From Fallopia convolvulus (lineage: Eukaryota; Streptophyta; Magnoliopsida; Caryophyllales; Polygonaceae): a DNA stretch of 64,000 nt. Both the position numbers and the translations under genes were made by a program. The stretch is taken from the NCBI GenBank assembly GCA_964016875.1, contig OZ024723.1, positions 15,746,074 through 15,810,073 of the forward strand. The letters run 5' to 3'. Numbering within the stretch: the first letter of the stretch is position 1; every line of letters starts with the position of its first letter. The notes beneath the pieces were generated by a model. The model did no database searches, was not told the origin of the DNA, and worked only from the letters and a program-made list of their open reading frames with translations. Shown here piece by piece: positions 11,348-21,937 of this stretch.

Positions 11348-12787
11348 TGATCGCCTCTCGGATTGCGAGGGTCTAGAGATACAATTTATAACCCGACCCC
11401 GTTGTAGCACGTGGTGGGTGTCGAACACTCGGGAAGTCTACTCGATCGATGTGCCTAGATACTAGGAAGCTAGAAAGGAGAGCATAAAACAAAGGAAAAC
11501 AAAGAAAACAGTCGGGACCGACACTGAGGTCACGTCGGGCCCGAGGTTGGCGACAAGAGGAAGTCGGGACCGACACTGGGTAAGTCGGGCCCGAGGTAGC
11601 TGGGGATGTCGAACTCAAAGATTTTAAAAGTAGATCTTGGGCTTTTGGGTTCCTTCCCTAGAAGATTAAGGCTTTTCCACCCCAATTCAGGCAATGAGTG
11701 ATGATCGGACTAGGATCGAGTGCTTTCGCCCTCGTTCCAACCACATCTACACCTCGATCCATGGGGAAATCCCCTTCGAAGCAAGGTCTTGAGATTGACA
11801 CATGTTCACTTTCGCTACTTTGCCAATCTCAAGCCTTGATTCCCAACTTTCGCAAGGAATTGTAGCTCTATGTAGAGTGGGTTCCTTAGATCAAACACTC
11901 AAGGCTATGGAATTGGGGTTTCTAGCCTAAACCTAGCTAGGGTTTTCCCCCATAACCCAAGATCAAGGAGATCTACTCTATGAGACAAGCAAAGAAAGCA
12001 ATCAAATCAAAAGGGAAAGCAATCATCATAATCAATCTCAAAACAAAGCAAAGTTTCATTCAAATCCAAAGCAATCCACAAATTCCAATCAAGGGTTTTC
12101 AAATCCACAAGAACAAAGCAAATCAAAGCAAATCTACCAACATAACCTATCAAGACTTCCTCCTTTGGCCGATTCTCTCTCTCTTCCTTCTCCTCTCCTT
12201 CCTTCTTGCTCTCCAAGAATCCTCTTGGTTCCCTTGGAACCCCCCCTTTTTGTGTGTGTGTGAGGGAACCCCCCTTTTGTGTGTGTGTGGGAGAGGACCC
12301 TTTCTTAGAAGACAAGAGGGCCTTTTATAGATTAGATGAGGGGCAAAAGTGGAAGTCCACAAATTCGTGCCTTGGAGCCCAAGTAGTTCAGTGACCGACT
12401 CGGACCGACACGGAGGACCTCGGGCCCGAGTTACTGTGCATCTCGGTCCGAGGTTGGAGACTTCAAAGTCGGGCCTGATGTGGTTGCAACTCGGTCCTGA
12501 CCTCGTTCCACCTTCTTCTTAGTTGGCTTCTCTTGTTCTTCTTCATGGCTTGCTTCTCTCTTTCCCGCTTTAGCTCGGCCTTTGCTCCATGTCTCGACCC
12601 TCCTTCAAATCGATCCTTGATTCATGCCAAATTACCTACTAAACACATAAAAGGTGCGTAGTCTCCGAATCTCATAGAAATACGGGAACTAGGCTAAAAA
12701 GGAACAAAACGCACAAGAAAAGGGGAAAAAGAAACATATTTACAAAGGAAATCACATATGAAAACACCACCAAATAGAGAGACATCA
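11348..12787 (-). repeat. N1 5' LTR (1440 bp)
   Basis: This is the partner of 3455-4894. In element orientation it runs from 12787 to 11348, followed by the tRNA-Asp primer site. Three exact TCGGGCCCGA palindromes are at 11535, 11585 and 12420; the fourth site has become TCGGGCCTGA, consistent with a C-to-T change. Confidence 0.95.
12321..12329 (-). promoter_or_regulatory. TATA box in N1 5' LTR
   Basis: The minus strand reads TATAAAAGG, a strong TATA match placed where an LTR promoter is expected. It is repeated at 4428-4436 in the 3' LTR. Confidence 0.55.
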
Positions 12788-13750
12788 CAAGCCCTTCGGT
12801 AGCTCATCCGGCATGATGTCTTCGAACTCCTTCAAAATAGAAAAAATAGAAGAAGGGAGTGAAGAATTCACAGACTTAGTAATAGAAAGCAGGGGATAGA
12901 TAATGAAACAAGAAAGACTCCCCTGAATGGATTTCTCGACGTCCCGACGCCTGGCTAAGAGAAGGCGATCCTGGCATGTGCCTAGCAAGGGTGGCTCGAC
13001 GTCGGTGCTCGTACGATCAGCTTCTGGGGCGATTTTTGGATATGTTGTAGCGCCTGGATTTTCTGGAAGAACGCCCCTGGAAACGCCGTGAAACTCGTCC
13101 CGTAGCTCCTGGAATCCCAGTTTTCATGCAGCGACAACGTGCTGCGCGACGCTAGGCGGCTGAGTCGGCGGTCCCTTGCTCAGATGGACTTCTGCCGGGC
13201 GTTTTTTCAACAAATCTGGTGGAAAGTCAATGTTGATCTGTTTTCCACCAGAAACGCCTATGGATTTGTCCGAAATCTGTTGAAGGCCCTTCTTATCAAA
13301 ATCGGTTGCGTTCGGCGCGTTACCGAGGCCTCTAGACGCAAATGGCTGGCTCGACTCCAAGTTCTTTCGGCGCGGTCCATCTTGTCCATCTTTACTTCTG
13401 ATTTGAGGGTGTCCAGCACCAGGAACGCCCTTGGAATCGGGAAAATTGGTAGGAGACGCCGAAGGCGTCGTGCTTGTCGCGTCGGCGCCGCTGTCGCTAG
13501 CTTTCTGTCTTTGCCGTTCGGCTTCATCCTGTAGAGCTTCACTAGGCGACATAGGTAAGAGAGTCACGCGCTTCCCGTGGTAATTGAACATGTAAGTGTT
13601 CAAATACCCATCGTGAAGCACGCGACGATCGTATTGCCATGGGCGCCCCAACAAGAGATGCGTGGCGTCCATTGGCGTTACGTCACAAAGAATGGAATCC
13701 GAATATATTGACCAATTGAAAAGTTGAAGATTACCTGTTTGTCGACCCAA
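12788..13750 (-). pseudogene. G1 pol, 5' part: protease C-terminus and linker to RT
   Basis: Reading right to left, this holds the end of the gypsy protease (CDVTPMDATHLLLGRPWQ, a conserved block after the active site), then a variable Ser/Pro/Lys-rich linker, then the start of the RT region (FEDIMPDELPKGL) that meets the N1 insertion at 12788. The frame differs by one base from gag: the shift lies near 13690-13700, where gag-side frame ...FSIGQYI gives way to ...SDSILCDV. A TGA at 13124-13126 interrupts the linker; the frame is otherwise continuous to the junction. The RT continues at 3454 beyond N1. Confidence 0.8.
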
Positions 13751-15864
13751 TCGCCTCCATCATTGGATATCCATTGAAGCTTGAAAGGTTGTGGATGAGG
13801 TGTGGTCGGCAACTTGAAGTGATCAACTACTTTTTTGGAGAGAAAATTGGCGCAACTACCCGAATCAATGATGACGCTCAAGGAAACATTGTTGACCAAA
13901 CAGAGAGTGTGGAAAAGTTGCTCCCTTTGATCCGTCTTCGGCGCCTCGCGCATGCTCAAAGCGCGCCTTGTCACCAATCCGAGTTTGGCGACGCCGAGAG
14001 CCTCCGATGGATCGCACTCAAGATCGGCGTCCTCGGTCAATGGTGGCTCGATCTCCTCATCATCTTGGCTATCATATGGTTCCCCTTGTGTTGTAAACAA
14101 GACTTTCTTAGCATTCGGACAGTTCCTCTGCATGTGGCCACGGCCTCCACATTTATAGCATGCCATGTCTCGTGCGCGCTCGGCACTTGGCTCGGCGCTA
14201 CGTGGTGCGGCTGGCGCCTTGGATGGCGTGGCTTCGGGTTTGGCCTTGGAACCTGTCGAAGCACTAGGCAAGGAAGAAGCAACCCGATTAGTAGAAAAAC
14301 CGGATTGACTAGAGTTAGGAACATACCTTGAATTGGACCAACCCGACTTGGTTCGCATTTCTTGCTTGTAAATTTGCATGGCGGTGTGAACCAAGTTGTT
14401 GATGTCCTTGATTGGAAGAATCTCCAAGCGATCTTGTATGGATTGTCGCAATCCCGAAAGGAACCTCGTCTTCATTACCGAGGGCGACACACTCATTCCC
14501 GCCTTAAAGAACATGTCTTCGAGCTTGGAAAAATACTCCTCCGGCGTCATCGATCCTTGCTTGATGCGCATAATCTCTATGTGCATTTTGTCCTTGTAAT
14601 CTGTCGGGATATATCTCTTCTGTAAGATGTAGACGAGTTGATGCCACTCTCGGATTAGGGGTTTTCCTTGTCGAATCCTTTCGGACTCGAATCGGTTCCA
14701 CCAAGTCCGAGCGGCACCATGGAAGTGCAAGGTCACAACTTCCACTTTCTCGTCATCTTCATAACCTAAATGTCGGAGTGTGTGCTCCGTACCTTGCAAC
14801 CACTCAATAAACGCGTCAGGATCATAAGAACCGTAAAAGGGTTCGAACTTTACCTTAATGTCGCGTCGGTTGTGGCGTGGATCCCTAGCATCGCGGTGCT
14901 CACGATCGCGCCGAGGGTTGGCACGCCGAGGTGAATGCGCTCGCCTGTCGCGCCTGTGCCGAGGCGGTCCTCGTGGGGGATCGTCATCGCCATCATCCGG
15001 ATCGTCGCCATCATCGGGCCTCCGCGGACGCTGAGTGTCTCGATCCCTGTCGCGTCTTCCCTTCGCGACGTGCTTGCGACCCGAGCCATAGACTCGGTCG
15101 TACTCGGTGCGATTCTTGGCAAGGTGCGGTGGTGGAATCCAATCCGAAGGCCGGTGATCAAGTTCTTCCGGATCCTGCACATGTGGATGCTCAAAAGACG
15201 ATTCATTAGAGTAATCAGAAAATTCATCATAATCATTTTCAAACTCGGAGAACGGACTCCGAGCACTTTGATGCCCGAGGTCGTCCTCAACTCTATATGC
15301 GTCGGCATCGTAATACTTGGCCCCATGCTTCCGCTTTGGGGTTTCGTAAACATATGCCGGCGTCTTTTTCTGTTTAGGCTTTTTCTTGGGATCCCCACTC
15401 ATGCGGTGACGCCTATACTCCTCGGAGTTGTACTCCTCATCAGAATATACGTCGTACACTTGTGTGTCCCAATAATCTCGCGCCATTTGATAGCGATCCG
15501 CGGTCCGGGGACCACCATCGTTCTTATCAAGTTGGCGACTTTCTATGATCGACTCCATGCGATGCATGGTGCCGAATTGGGAGGATGGCTGGGCATGTTG
15601 CTTCCCCTTGGCACGAGCCCTTGCTACATCGTCTGCGGATACCCCCGGGTTGGCGTGAATCTCCGAAGAGAGGGCATGTGCTCCCGGCACCGTGTGCTTG
15701 GACTGAGCATGGCTCTCGGCTAACAACGTTTCGAGTTCTTGTATACGCGCCAGGGCTTCGGGGTTCCAATTGGTTTGAGTTTGTGGCTGCGACGCCGGTG
15801 GCGGGTTCTCTCGGTTGTCCTCGTTTGCGGATTCGGACATGGTACCTATAGTTACACCAGTCAT
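13678..15864 (-). CDS. G1 gag plus protease N-terminus
   Basis: This frame of 728 codons is uninterrupted. Translation may start at 15864 or at a second ATG at 15840 (MSESANEDN). The N-terminal third is low-complexity and charged (Arg/Asp repeats such as RRHRRDRRAH). The gag domain follows (FEPFYGSYDPDAFIEWL, HFHGAARTWWNRFES), then Ser/Pro spacers and a zinc knuckle CYKCGGRGHMQRNC near residue 567. The aspartic protease active site DSGS is near residue 665. The protease C-terminus is in another frame (see 12788-13750). It forms the cytoplasmic virus-like particle. Larger ORFs on the plus strand here (for example 14935-15723) are shadows. Confidence 0.88.
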   Translation of the reverse strand: MTGVTIGTMSESANEDNRENPPPASQPQTQTNWNPEALARIQELETLLAESHAQSKHTVPGAHALSSEIHANPGVSADDVARARAKGKQHAQPSSQFGTMHRMESIIESRQLDKNDGGPRTADRYQMARDYWDTQVYDVYSDEEYNSEEYRRHRMSGDPKKKPKQKKTPAYVYETPKRKHGAKYYDADAYRVEDDLGHQSARSPFSEFENDYDEFSDYSNESSFEHPHVQDPEELDHRPSDWIPPPHLAKNRTEYDRVYGSGRKHVAKGRRDRDRDTQRPRRPDDGDDPDDGDDDPPRGPPRHRRDRRAHSPRRANPRRDREHRDARDPRHNRRDIKVKFEPFYGSYDPDAFIEWLQGTEHTLRHLGYEDDEKVEVVTLHFHGAARTWWNRFESERIRQGKPLIREWHQLVYILQKRYIPTDYKDKMHIEIMRIKQGSMTPEEYFSKLEDMFFKAGMSVSPSVMKTRFLSGLRQSIQDRLEILPIKDINNLVHTAMQIYKQEMRTKSGWSNSRYVPNSSQSGFSTNRVASSLPSASTGSKAKPEATPSKAPAAPRSAEPSAERARDMACYKCGGRGHMQRNCPNAKKVLFTTQGEPYDSQDDEEIEPPLTEDADLECDPSEALGVAKLGLVTRRALSMREAPKTDQREQLFHTLCLVNNVSLSVIIDSGSCANFLSKKVVDHFKLPTTPHPQPFKLQWISNDGGDWVDKQVIFNFSIGQYIRIPFFVT

Positions 15865-16560
15865 CGAAGCAGTAAGAAGTTCACAAGCAACAAAACAACG
15901 AGTTACGGTTCACTTAAGTCAAGCCTACCCTTTAGTTCAAACCACACGAACAAGGATTGGCTAGGCTAAAGGTCACTCGATCTCGATCTAAGATTTGGAT
16001 CCAAAAATCACAATGCAAGCAAGCACGTCAAGAATAAGTTGCAACCAAAATCAACAAGACAATAATCGACGTGAATGAATGAATGCGTGGACAACAAAAC
16101 TAACACAATTGAACGTTCTTGCCTTATTTTGGCTTGTGAGCGTCCAAAAAAATTTTTTTTTAACACAATCGACAACCTTACCTTATTTTGGCTATGGTAG
16201 TCGAAAGACGGTTTTTTTTTATATTAACGAGACTAGGTTTACTCCTCTAGAATCGTAGAACACAAGGAACAATATCAACACGCAATCAAGTCGAGAGAAG
16301 CACAAGAGAAATTGGCGAAACGAATCCTATGTTCATGCAACTAGCAAGACAAAGCAAAATCTTCACCAAAATCAATAGATCAATCGAGTTAGGTCACGGT
16401 TGATTTTTTTTTTTTTTAGCAATTTACGAAAGCAAGAAAAAAAAAAATTGGGACCCTAGATGGCGGATTTGCGAAGTGGAGGATGAATTCTAGGGTTTTA
16501 ATGCAGCGGATTGACGTGTGAGAATGAACAAAAAAAGGTTGAACGAGACTTACTCAAACC
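15865..16560 (-). other. G1 untranslated leader
   Basis: This lies between the primer site and gag. It is A/T-rich, with several poly-A and poly-T runs (about 16150, 16210, 16400 and 16436) and no convincing ORF. It is the position expected for packaging and dimerisation signals, none of which I can identify. Confidence 0.6.
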
Positions 16561-16575
16561 TTGGCTCTGATACCA
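16561..16575 (-). other. G1 primer binding site, tRNA-iMet type
   Basis: The minus strand reads TGGTATCAGAGCCAA, the classic complement of the initiator tRNA-Met 3' end. It starts two bases after the LTR end (CA at 16578). Confidence 0.88.
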
Positions 16576-16577
16576 GT

Positions 16578-17537
16578 TGATGCGTCCCTCGTATGGGATG
16601 CTTCGGATCGAACGGTGTTTGAGTAGTAGGTCTCGAATTTAGCACAGCGAAAGATTAGATTATGATTGAATGAAGCACGAACAAGATTGAATGTTGGCGA
16701 ACACGAGAGCTTTGATTGTTATAGCAATGGCGGCGCAAGCACAAGAGGGAAAACAAGGAGAAACCTCGACTTTATTAACCCTAAAATGTGCGCTGAGCGA
16801 AATAACAAGTATAAGCCCCCTTATATAGGGAGGCGGCAGAAAACCTAGTAAAAACCCTAAGGTTACGGCGCGCGCCTAAGGCTAGCACGTAGGCTAAGGG
16901 CCCAACAGCGCGGGTCCAAAAGTGTTCGGCGCAAGGCCCATTATTGACTTCCTAAATGCATAAAACTAGTAATAGCAATGTCCTATATTGGAAAGTATGC
17001 GAAAAACTACTAAAATTGGATAGGTCGTCCATGGCCGATCAAGGAGTGTCACGACACGCGTGGCGCAGCGCTGGCGAGACTCGGAGACGGCCCTGGCGAG
17101 GCTACGGCGAGGCACTGGGCGCTGGCGCGGACGCTGGAGAGGGCGCTGGTGCGAGTGTCGCGAGAACCTCAAGATGCGACTCGATGCCGAGTCTTGGCAC
17201 GATGGTCTCGACGCCAAGGCTTGGCATGGTGGGTTGTCCGTGGCTTGCGAGAACCTGAATACGCGATCCCTGGCACGGTGCAAGGCTTGAGTCCGATGGT
17301 GCCAAGGTGGTGGTGGTTGGCACTGTTGGCTCGAGTTGAGGTTCCTCGACGCCGAGGACGCACAAGGCTGTGTGCGTCGGTGCGACGAGGGACGCGTCGT
17401 GGCCTGTGGAGAGGCGCGCCACAAGAGACTGAGTCGCGGACTGGATGGCTCGAGTCCTGGCACGGGTAATCGGGCCATCAGAGCGAAGAGTGAATGCGTC
17501 GTCCTCCTGGCTAGCATCCATGACGGGGGTCGCATCA
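16578..17537 (-). repeat. G1 5' LTR (960 bp)
   Basis: It begins TGATGCGTCC and ends GTCGCATCA on the plus strand. A TATATAAG box is at 16820-16827 (minus). The 3' end is set by the primer site and the 5' end by comparison with the copy ending at 880. The 5-bp target duplication on this side would be cctcc (17538-17542); its partner is outside the window. GC-rich ORFs on both strands (for example 17102-17557) are spurious or LTR-borne. Confidence 0.9.
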
Positions 17538-20500
17538 CCTCCCAACAGGAGTACCATTTAAAACAAGTCTGGCGTTACAACGTTGGTGGATCACATATGT
17601 TTAATCTCACCAAAAAAACACAACTCCTTAAAATTAAAGCAAAAGCATGGAACAAGCATACTTTTGGAAACATTTTCGAACAAATAAAAAACTAGACGAA
17701 GATCTGCTTCATATTCAGAAAGATATTATAGAAAATAAAAACACGCAACTATTCCAAAAGCAGGAAAGACTGGCTAAGAAACAGGCGTGCCTAATCAACT
17801 TCCACAACTCCTATTGGAAACAAAGGGCCAAAAACACCCACATAAAACTGAATGACAAAAACATGAAATACTTCCACCGGATTGCAAGCGGCAGAAGAAA
17901 TAGAACCAATATCAAAGAAATCTGAACATTAGATGGAACGCAAATCACCGGCCTACAAAACATCAAAAGCAAAATCAAACGGGACTTCCAAAATCATTTT
18001 CGGGCCTTGGAAATAAACTGCAGCACACTCCAAAGCATGACCCAAACCATCCAAAAAGGAGTAACCGAAGAAGACAACATGGAGCTCACAGAATCGGTAA
18101 TGAACACTGAAATAAAGAACGCTCTATTCCACATCGGGGATGAAAAATCCCCCGTCCCGAATGGAATGCCGACAAGCTTCTATAAAAAATATTGGCATAT
18201 CGTTGGCCCGGGCGTGACCAAAGCTGTTAAAAGCTTCTTTCATACAGGGAAAATTTTGAAACACATAAACCATACATTTATAACTCTGCTACCCAAATGC
18301 GAAAACCCCAACTAAACCAATCATTACAGGCCAATTAGCCTATGCAATACCATCTATAAAATAATCTCAAAAATCTTAACAAACCGCCTTAAAAGAGTGT
18401 TAAATAAACTTATCCGCGTGATGCAAGGGGCGTTCGTCCAGAACAGAAGTATCCACGACAATACACTCATCGCGCATGAAATCTTCCACTCCTTCCGAAG
18501 CAAACGAGGGAAGGAGGGGTGGATCGCAATCAAACTTGATATGGAAAAAGCTTATGATCGGATCAGCTGGGAATTCCTAGCTGAGATACTCTACAAATTC
18601 GGTTTCAATGATAAATTCTTGGGCTGAATCTGAGAATGTGTTGAAATGGTCTGTTTCTCCGTCCTTGTCAATAACGGACCGACGAAACAATTCTACCCCC
18701 AAAGGGGCCTTTGGCAGAGGGATCCCCTATCTCCATACTTATTCATCCTCACCGCAGAGGTTCTGGCTAAACAACTCCATCTCTGGAGCTCTAACCCAAA
18801 AAGGGGCATCGGGATCCAAATCTCAAGGAATGGAACAAAAATCCCTTTCCTAGCCTTTGCAGATGATATCATCATTTTTGCAAAAGCCAACGGCCAAGCA
18901 TGCAAAAATATTAAGGACATTATTGATGACTAATGTCAGATCTCTGGAACGAAAGTCAATTTCCATAAATCTGCTTTCCAAGTGACCAAAAACACTAATA
19001 ACAACACAAAGGAGTAGATAAAACAAATTCTACAAATAGCAAACACAGTTGCACTTGACAATTATCTGGGATGCCCAATAATTAATGGGAGAGTAACCCA
19101 AAAAACCTTCAAACCCCTACTTTTGCGAACGAAATCCCAATTATCAAAATGGAAAGCTAACGCCCTTTCCCAAGAAGGGCGGAAAACACTAATCAAAGCA
19201 AACCTCTCAGCACAACCAAACTATATCATGCAATATTTTCTACTACCACAGTCAACATTGAAAGAACTTGACCAAATACACAAAAACATTTTTTGGAACA
19301 AGGAAAACAATTATAAGCCATTAATTAGCTGGAACTCCATTTGTCGCCCTCCCGCCCATGGGGGACTAGGAATAGCAGAAACGGCCGAAATGAACCAAGC
19401 ACTTCAAATGAAGCTGCTTTGGAAGATCCTAGCGGAACCAAACAACCTTTGGGTCAAAATAGTGACTGAAAAATACCTCAAATAAAAAAGTATCATAAAC
19501 TATAAGAAAAAACAAAACACATCTTGGCAATGGTCTAAACTTGTAAGCCTAAGGGACTTGTTCATTAAGGGGCTAATCTGGTGAGTGGGGAATGGTAAAA
19601 TCATCCGATTTTGGAAAGATAATTGGACCGGCAATGGTCCCCTCAACCCGAAACCCGAGGTTGAAAACCTCATTGATAGGGAGGAACCTGTAGAGGCATA
19701 CCTCCGGGAGGAAAACTCGTGGAACATTGAGAAATTGGTTGAGGTCGTATCACTTGATGACCTTGACAGAATCTCCAAAATTATCAATCCCATTAATAAA
19801 TTACCGGATAGATTATGCTGGCAACCGAGCAAAAATGGCTGGTATTACACCCACTCTACCATGCAGTGGCTCTACCAATCAAAAGGTGAACCCAAAATTA
19901 ACTTAGAATGGATTAACCGGCTAAATATCCCCCCTAAAATGAAGAACTTCAACTGGAAAGTAGCTCGAAATGGTCTACCAACTAAAACTAGGCTTGCAGC
20001 AAACCACATTCTAATAACACAAGGTTGCGAAGCGTGTAACAACACAGTGGAGGACACAAACCATGTGTTAATATCATGCCCTTTCACTAAGGTAACCATT
20101 AATTCAATAAACCCAAAAATACGGGGAATCATTGACCAGATATCCCCGGACGGGAAAAAACCACACGAGTTCCTGGAGGATATTAAGAAAATGACAACAA
20201 AAGAGGAATTTGAACTCCTCACCAACATTTGGTGGAGCCTTTGGTTCTCGAGAAACAAGAGAATATTTGATAGCAACACCGTAAAAAACCTGACCAATGC
20301 CGATCAAATCACTGATTTCGTCCGAAACCAAATTAAAGACTGGAAAGTTGCAGAAGCCGATGCCTCCTCCGGCCTTGTAACTGTAATGTACAGGGTCGGG
20401 TTGGTAAAAAGCGTACAAAATGGGTAAAACCCAAAAGTGACTATATTAAATTAAATTTTGATGGTGCGGTTAGTGCAGATGGCGTGGCTTCTTTTGAGTT

Positions 20501-20939
20501 CATCCTCAAGGACTCTGGTGGCTCTCCCATCCATTTTGACGGGGGACTGATTGGTCGACAATCTGTTATGATATCCGAGACCATCGCCTTGCGCCAGGGA
20601 CTTCTCGAGGCCATCAAACGTGGCATTCCCCGGATACAGATTGAAGGCGATAATTTACAGCTAGTCAAGGTCGTGCTCGGTGACTGGTGCTGCCCGTGGG
20701 AGATTGATTTGTTGTGTGCGGATATCCATTGCTTATTGGCTCGTTTCTAGCGTTGGAGTATATCCCATGTTGTTCGGGAGTGCAATTCTGTGGCGGACTT
20801 CATCGATGGATCGTTCAAGCGTGTCTCTTCCGTCCCACTTGCAGTTGATTCGCGCCTTCTCACCCTGATCCGCCAGGATGCTCTATGGTGACCACTAGCT
20901 TGTTATTGGTCACCCTAATTTCTTTCCTTATCAAAAAAA
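17538..20939 (+). mobile_element. L1-type LINE, ORF2 part, 5' side cut by G1
   Basis: Coding similarity starts immediately at the G1 boundary (VWRYNVGGSHMFNL, the region between endonuclease and RT of plant L1 LINEs). It runs through RT, a zinc-binding domain and RNase H. The 3' end is a short run AAAAAAA at 20933-20939 after TTATC. The endonuclease and ORF1 are expected left of position 1. The open frame begins mid-protein exactly where G1 ends, so G1 most likely inserted in ORF2; a LINE that was already 5'-truncated cannot be excluded. Confidence 0.9.
17545..20880 (+). pseudogene. LINE ORF2: reverse transcriptase, zf-RVT, RNase H
   Basis: This is the LINE protein that reverse-transcribes its RNA at a nicked target. 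A frameshift near 17690 is followed by one frame to about 20395, broken by stops at 17923, 18313, 18625, 18631, 18931, near 19015, 19483 and 19582. In order it shows the RT fingers (RPISLCNTIYKIISK, about 18330), KLDMEKAYDRISWEFL (about 18530), LWQRDPLSPYLF (about 18710), the catalytic FADD at 18856-18867, HGGLGI (about 19360), and a zf-RVT domain with WKVARNGLPT and CEACNNTVEDTNHVLISC (about 19950-20080). Another frameshift near 20395 leads to RNase H with NFDGAV, SETIALRQGL, IEGDN and RECNSVADFID, covering all four acidic residues. Several stops replace expected Trp or Arg codons, as TGG-to-TGA or CGA-to-TGA would. Long dead. Confidence 0.9.
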
Positions 20940-21104
20940 GATGGGTATCATTGCAAGTAAAGCCTACGTTTCTAAAAACTTGGTGAAACACTAAAATGCA
21001 TTTTGGAAGGGGTGCAACGGTCACTGTTTCATTAACCATGGATTAAGGAAATGAAACATTTATACGGGCATTTCTGGCATTTTTTAAACGTTTCTAGCTT
21101 TTGT
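20940..21104. other. Spacer between LINE and foldback element
   Basis: No gene, repeat boundary or motif is recognised here. The LINE's target-site duplication cannot be checked because its 5' end is outside the window. Confidence 0.4.
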
Positions 21105-21937
21105 AAGGCTAAATTGTAGAAAATAACTCAATCTTTAAGGTGATTGTGCTTAGTAGCCTCACCTTTGAAAATTGTAATAAATAGCCTAACTTTTGAAATT
21201 GGTTACGAAAAGTGACCTTAAATGTATTTTATTTTATTTTACAAAATTTTAAGGGATTGTCAATTGTGTTATGTAATAACTCTTGAACTTTTATATTTTA
21301 TTTTAAAATTTTATTATTATGCATTATTTTAAACACTTGTGTCATGTAATTTTTTTTAAATAATTTAAAAAGTTTTATTTATTTTTCGAACTCGTAAAAG
21401 AGTATTATATAATAATTTTAAAAATATTAAATAATTTTATTTAGTTTCATATTATAATAAATTTAAATATTTTATAAGTAAAATATTTTATTACTCATAT
21501 GACATATCACAACTACCATGGGCCATGCCAGCCCTTATTATTGTTCAAATATAGATTTTGAAAAATAAATATCATTATAAATTGAACTTAAAATTTATAT
21601 TAAATTGAAATAATTATATGTATATTTAAATTTAATGTAAGAGAAAAGTAAATAGAGATGTTTATGAATTTGTGATTTATTACATAATAGCAATTCAAAC
21701 ATAAACAAAATTGTTTAAATTATTTAAAACTTATTATATTACAAAAGAGTTTGAAAAAATTTATAAAAAAAAGTTTAAATTTTATTACATAACACAAGTA
21801 CGTTAACATTTAAAAAAATAGAATTCAAGCTACAAAGTGCAACCAATTTCAAATGTTAGGCTATTTGTTATAATTTTCAAAGGTAAGGTTGTTAAGCACA
21901 ACCAACCATAAAGATTGGGCTATTGCAATTAGCCTTT
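21105..21937. mobile_element. Foldback / long-TIR MITE
   Basis: The left arm starts AAGGCTAAATTG (21105) and the right arm ends CAATTAGCCTT (21937). The outer 100 bases are an imperfect inverted repeat: the left contains CACCTTTGAAAATTGTAATA and the right its diverged complement. Similarity continues inward at least to TTGTGTTATGTAATAA. The interior is very AT-rich and encodes nothing. I could not find a convincing target duplication, so the superfamily is open (long TIRs suggest a Mutator-type foldback). Confidence 0.65.

Larger units (their letters stand above)
3455..12787 (-). mobile_element. N1: non-autonomous Athila-like gypsy element nested in G1 pol
   Basis: It is bounded by two 1440-bp LTRs starting TGATCGCC and ending GACATCA on the plus strand. 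The flanks are caacc (3450-3454) and caagc (12788-12792), a 5-bp target duplication with one mismatch; the G1 pol frame (ELPKGL / PPIRG) rejoins cleanly when N1 is removed. In element orientation it contains a tRNA-Asp primer site, gag plus protease with an Athila-type DLGAS motif, a second ORF at 6615-7550, and no RT, RNase H or integrase. By eye the LTRs differ at only six positions, so it is the youngest datable insertion here. Mobilisation would need enzymes from a related autonomous Athila element. Confidence 0.92.
1..17537 (-). mobile_element. G1: Ty3/gypsy LTR retrotransposon, left end outside window, interrupted by N1
   Basis: Two LTR copies bracket the element: 16578-17537 (5' LTR in element orientation) and 1-880 (3' LTR, missing about 70 bases beyond the window edge). 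Reading on the minus strand the order is 5' LTR, primer binding site, leader, gag with zinc knuckle, protease, reverse transcriptase, RNase H, integrase, polypurine tract, 3' LTR. This order (integrase after RT) is Ty3/gypsy. The protease-to-RT linker, the tRNA-iMet-type primer site and a pol frame running into the 3' LTR suggest a chromovirus, perhaps CRM-like; that lineage call is inference. N1 (3455-12787) splits pol. The right flank at 17538 continues as LINE ORF2, so G1 inserted into a LINE. Confidence 0.9.

Noticed and set aside
14935..15723. 262-codon open frame on the plus strand
   Set aside because: It lies opposite the G1 gag frame, whose Arg-rich codons keep the complement open; it has no domain and is a shadow.
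17102..17557. Minus-strand 151-codon frame in the G1 LTR
   Set aside because: It is LTR sequence; similar frames appear in the other copy in shifted form. It may include a pol tail, but there is no independent gene.
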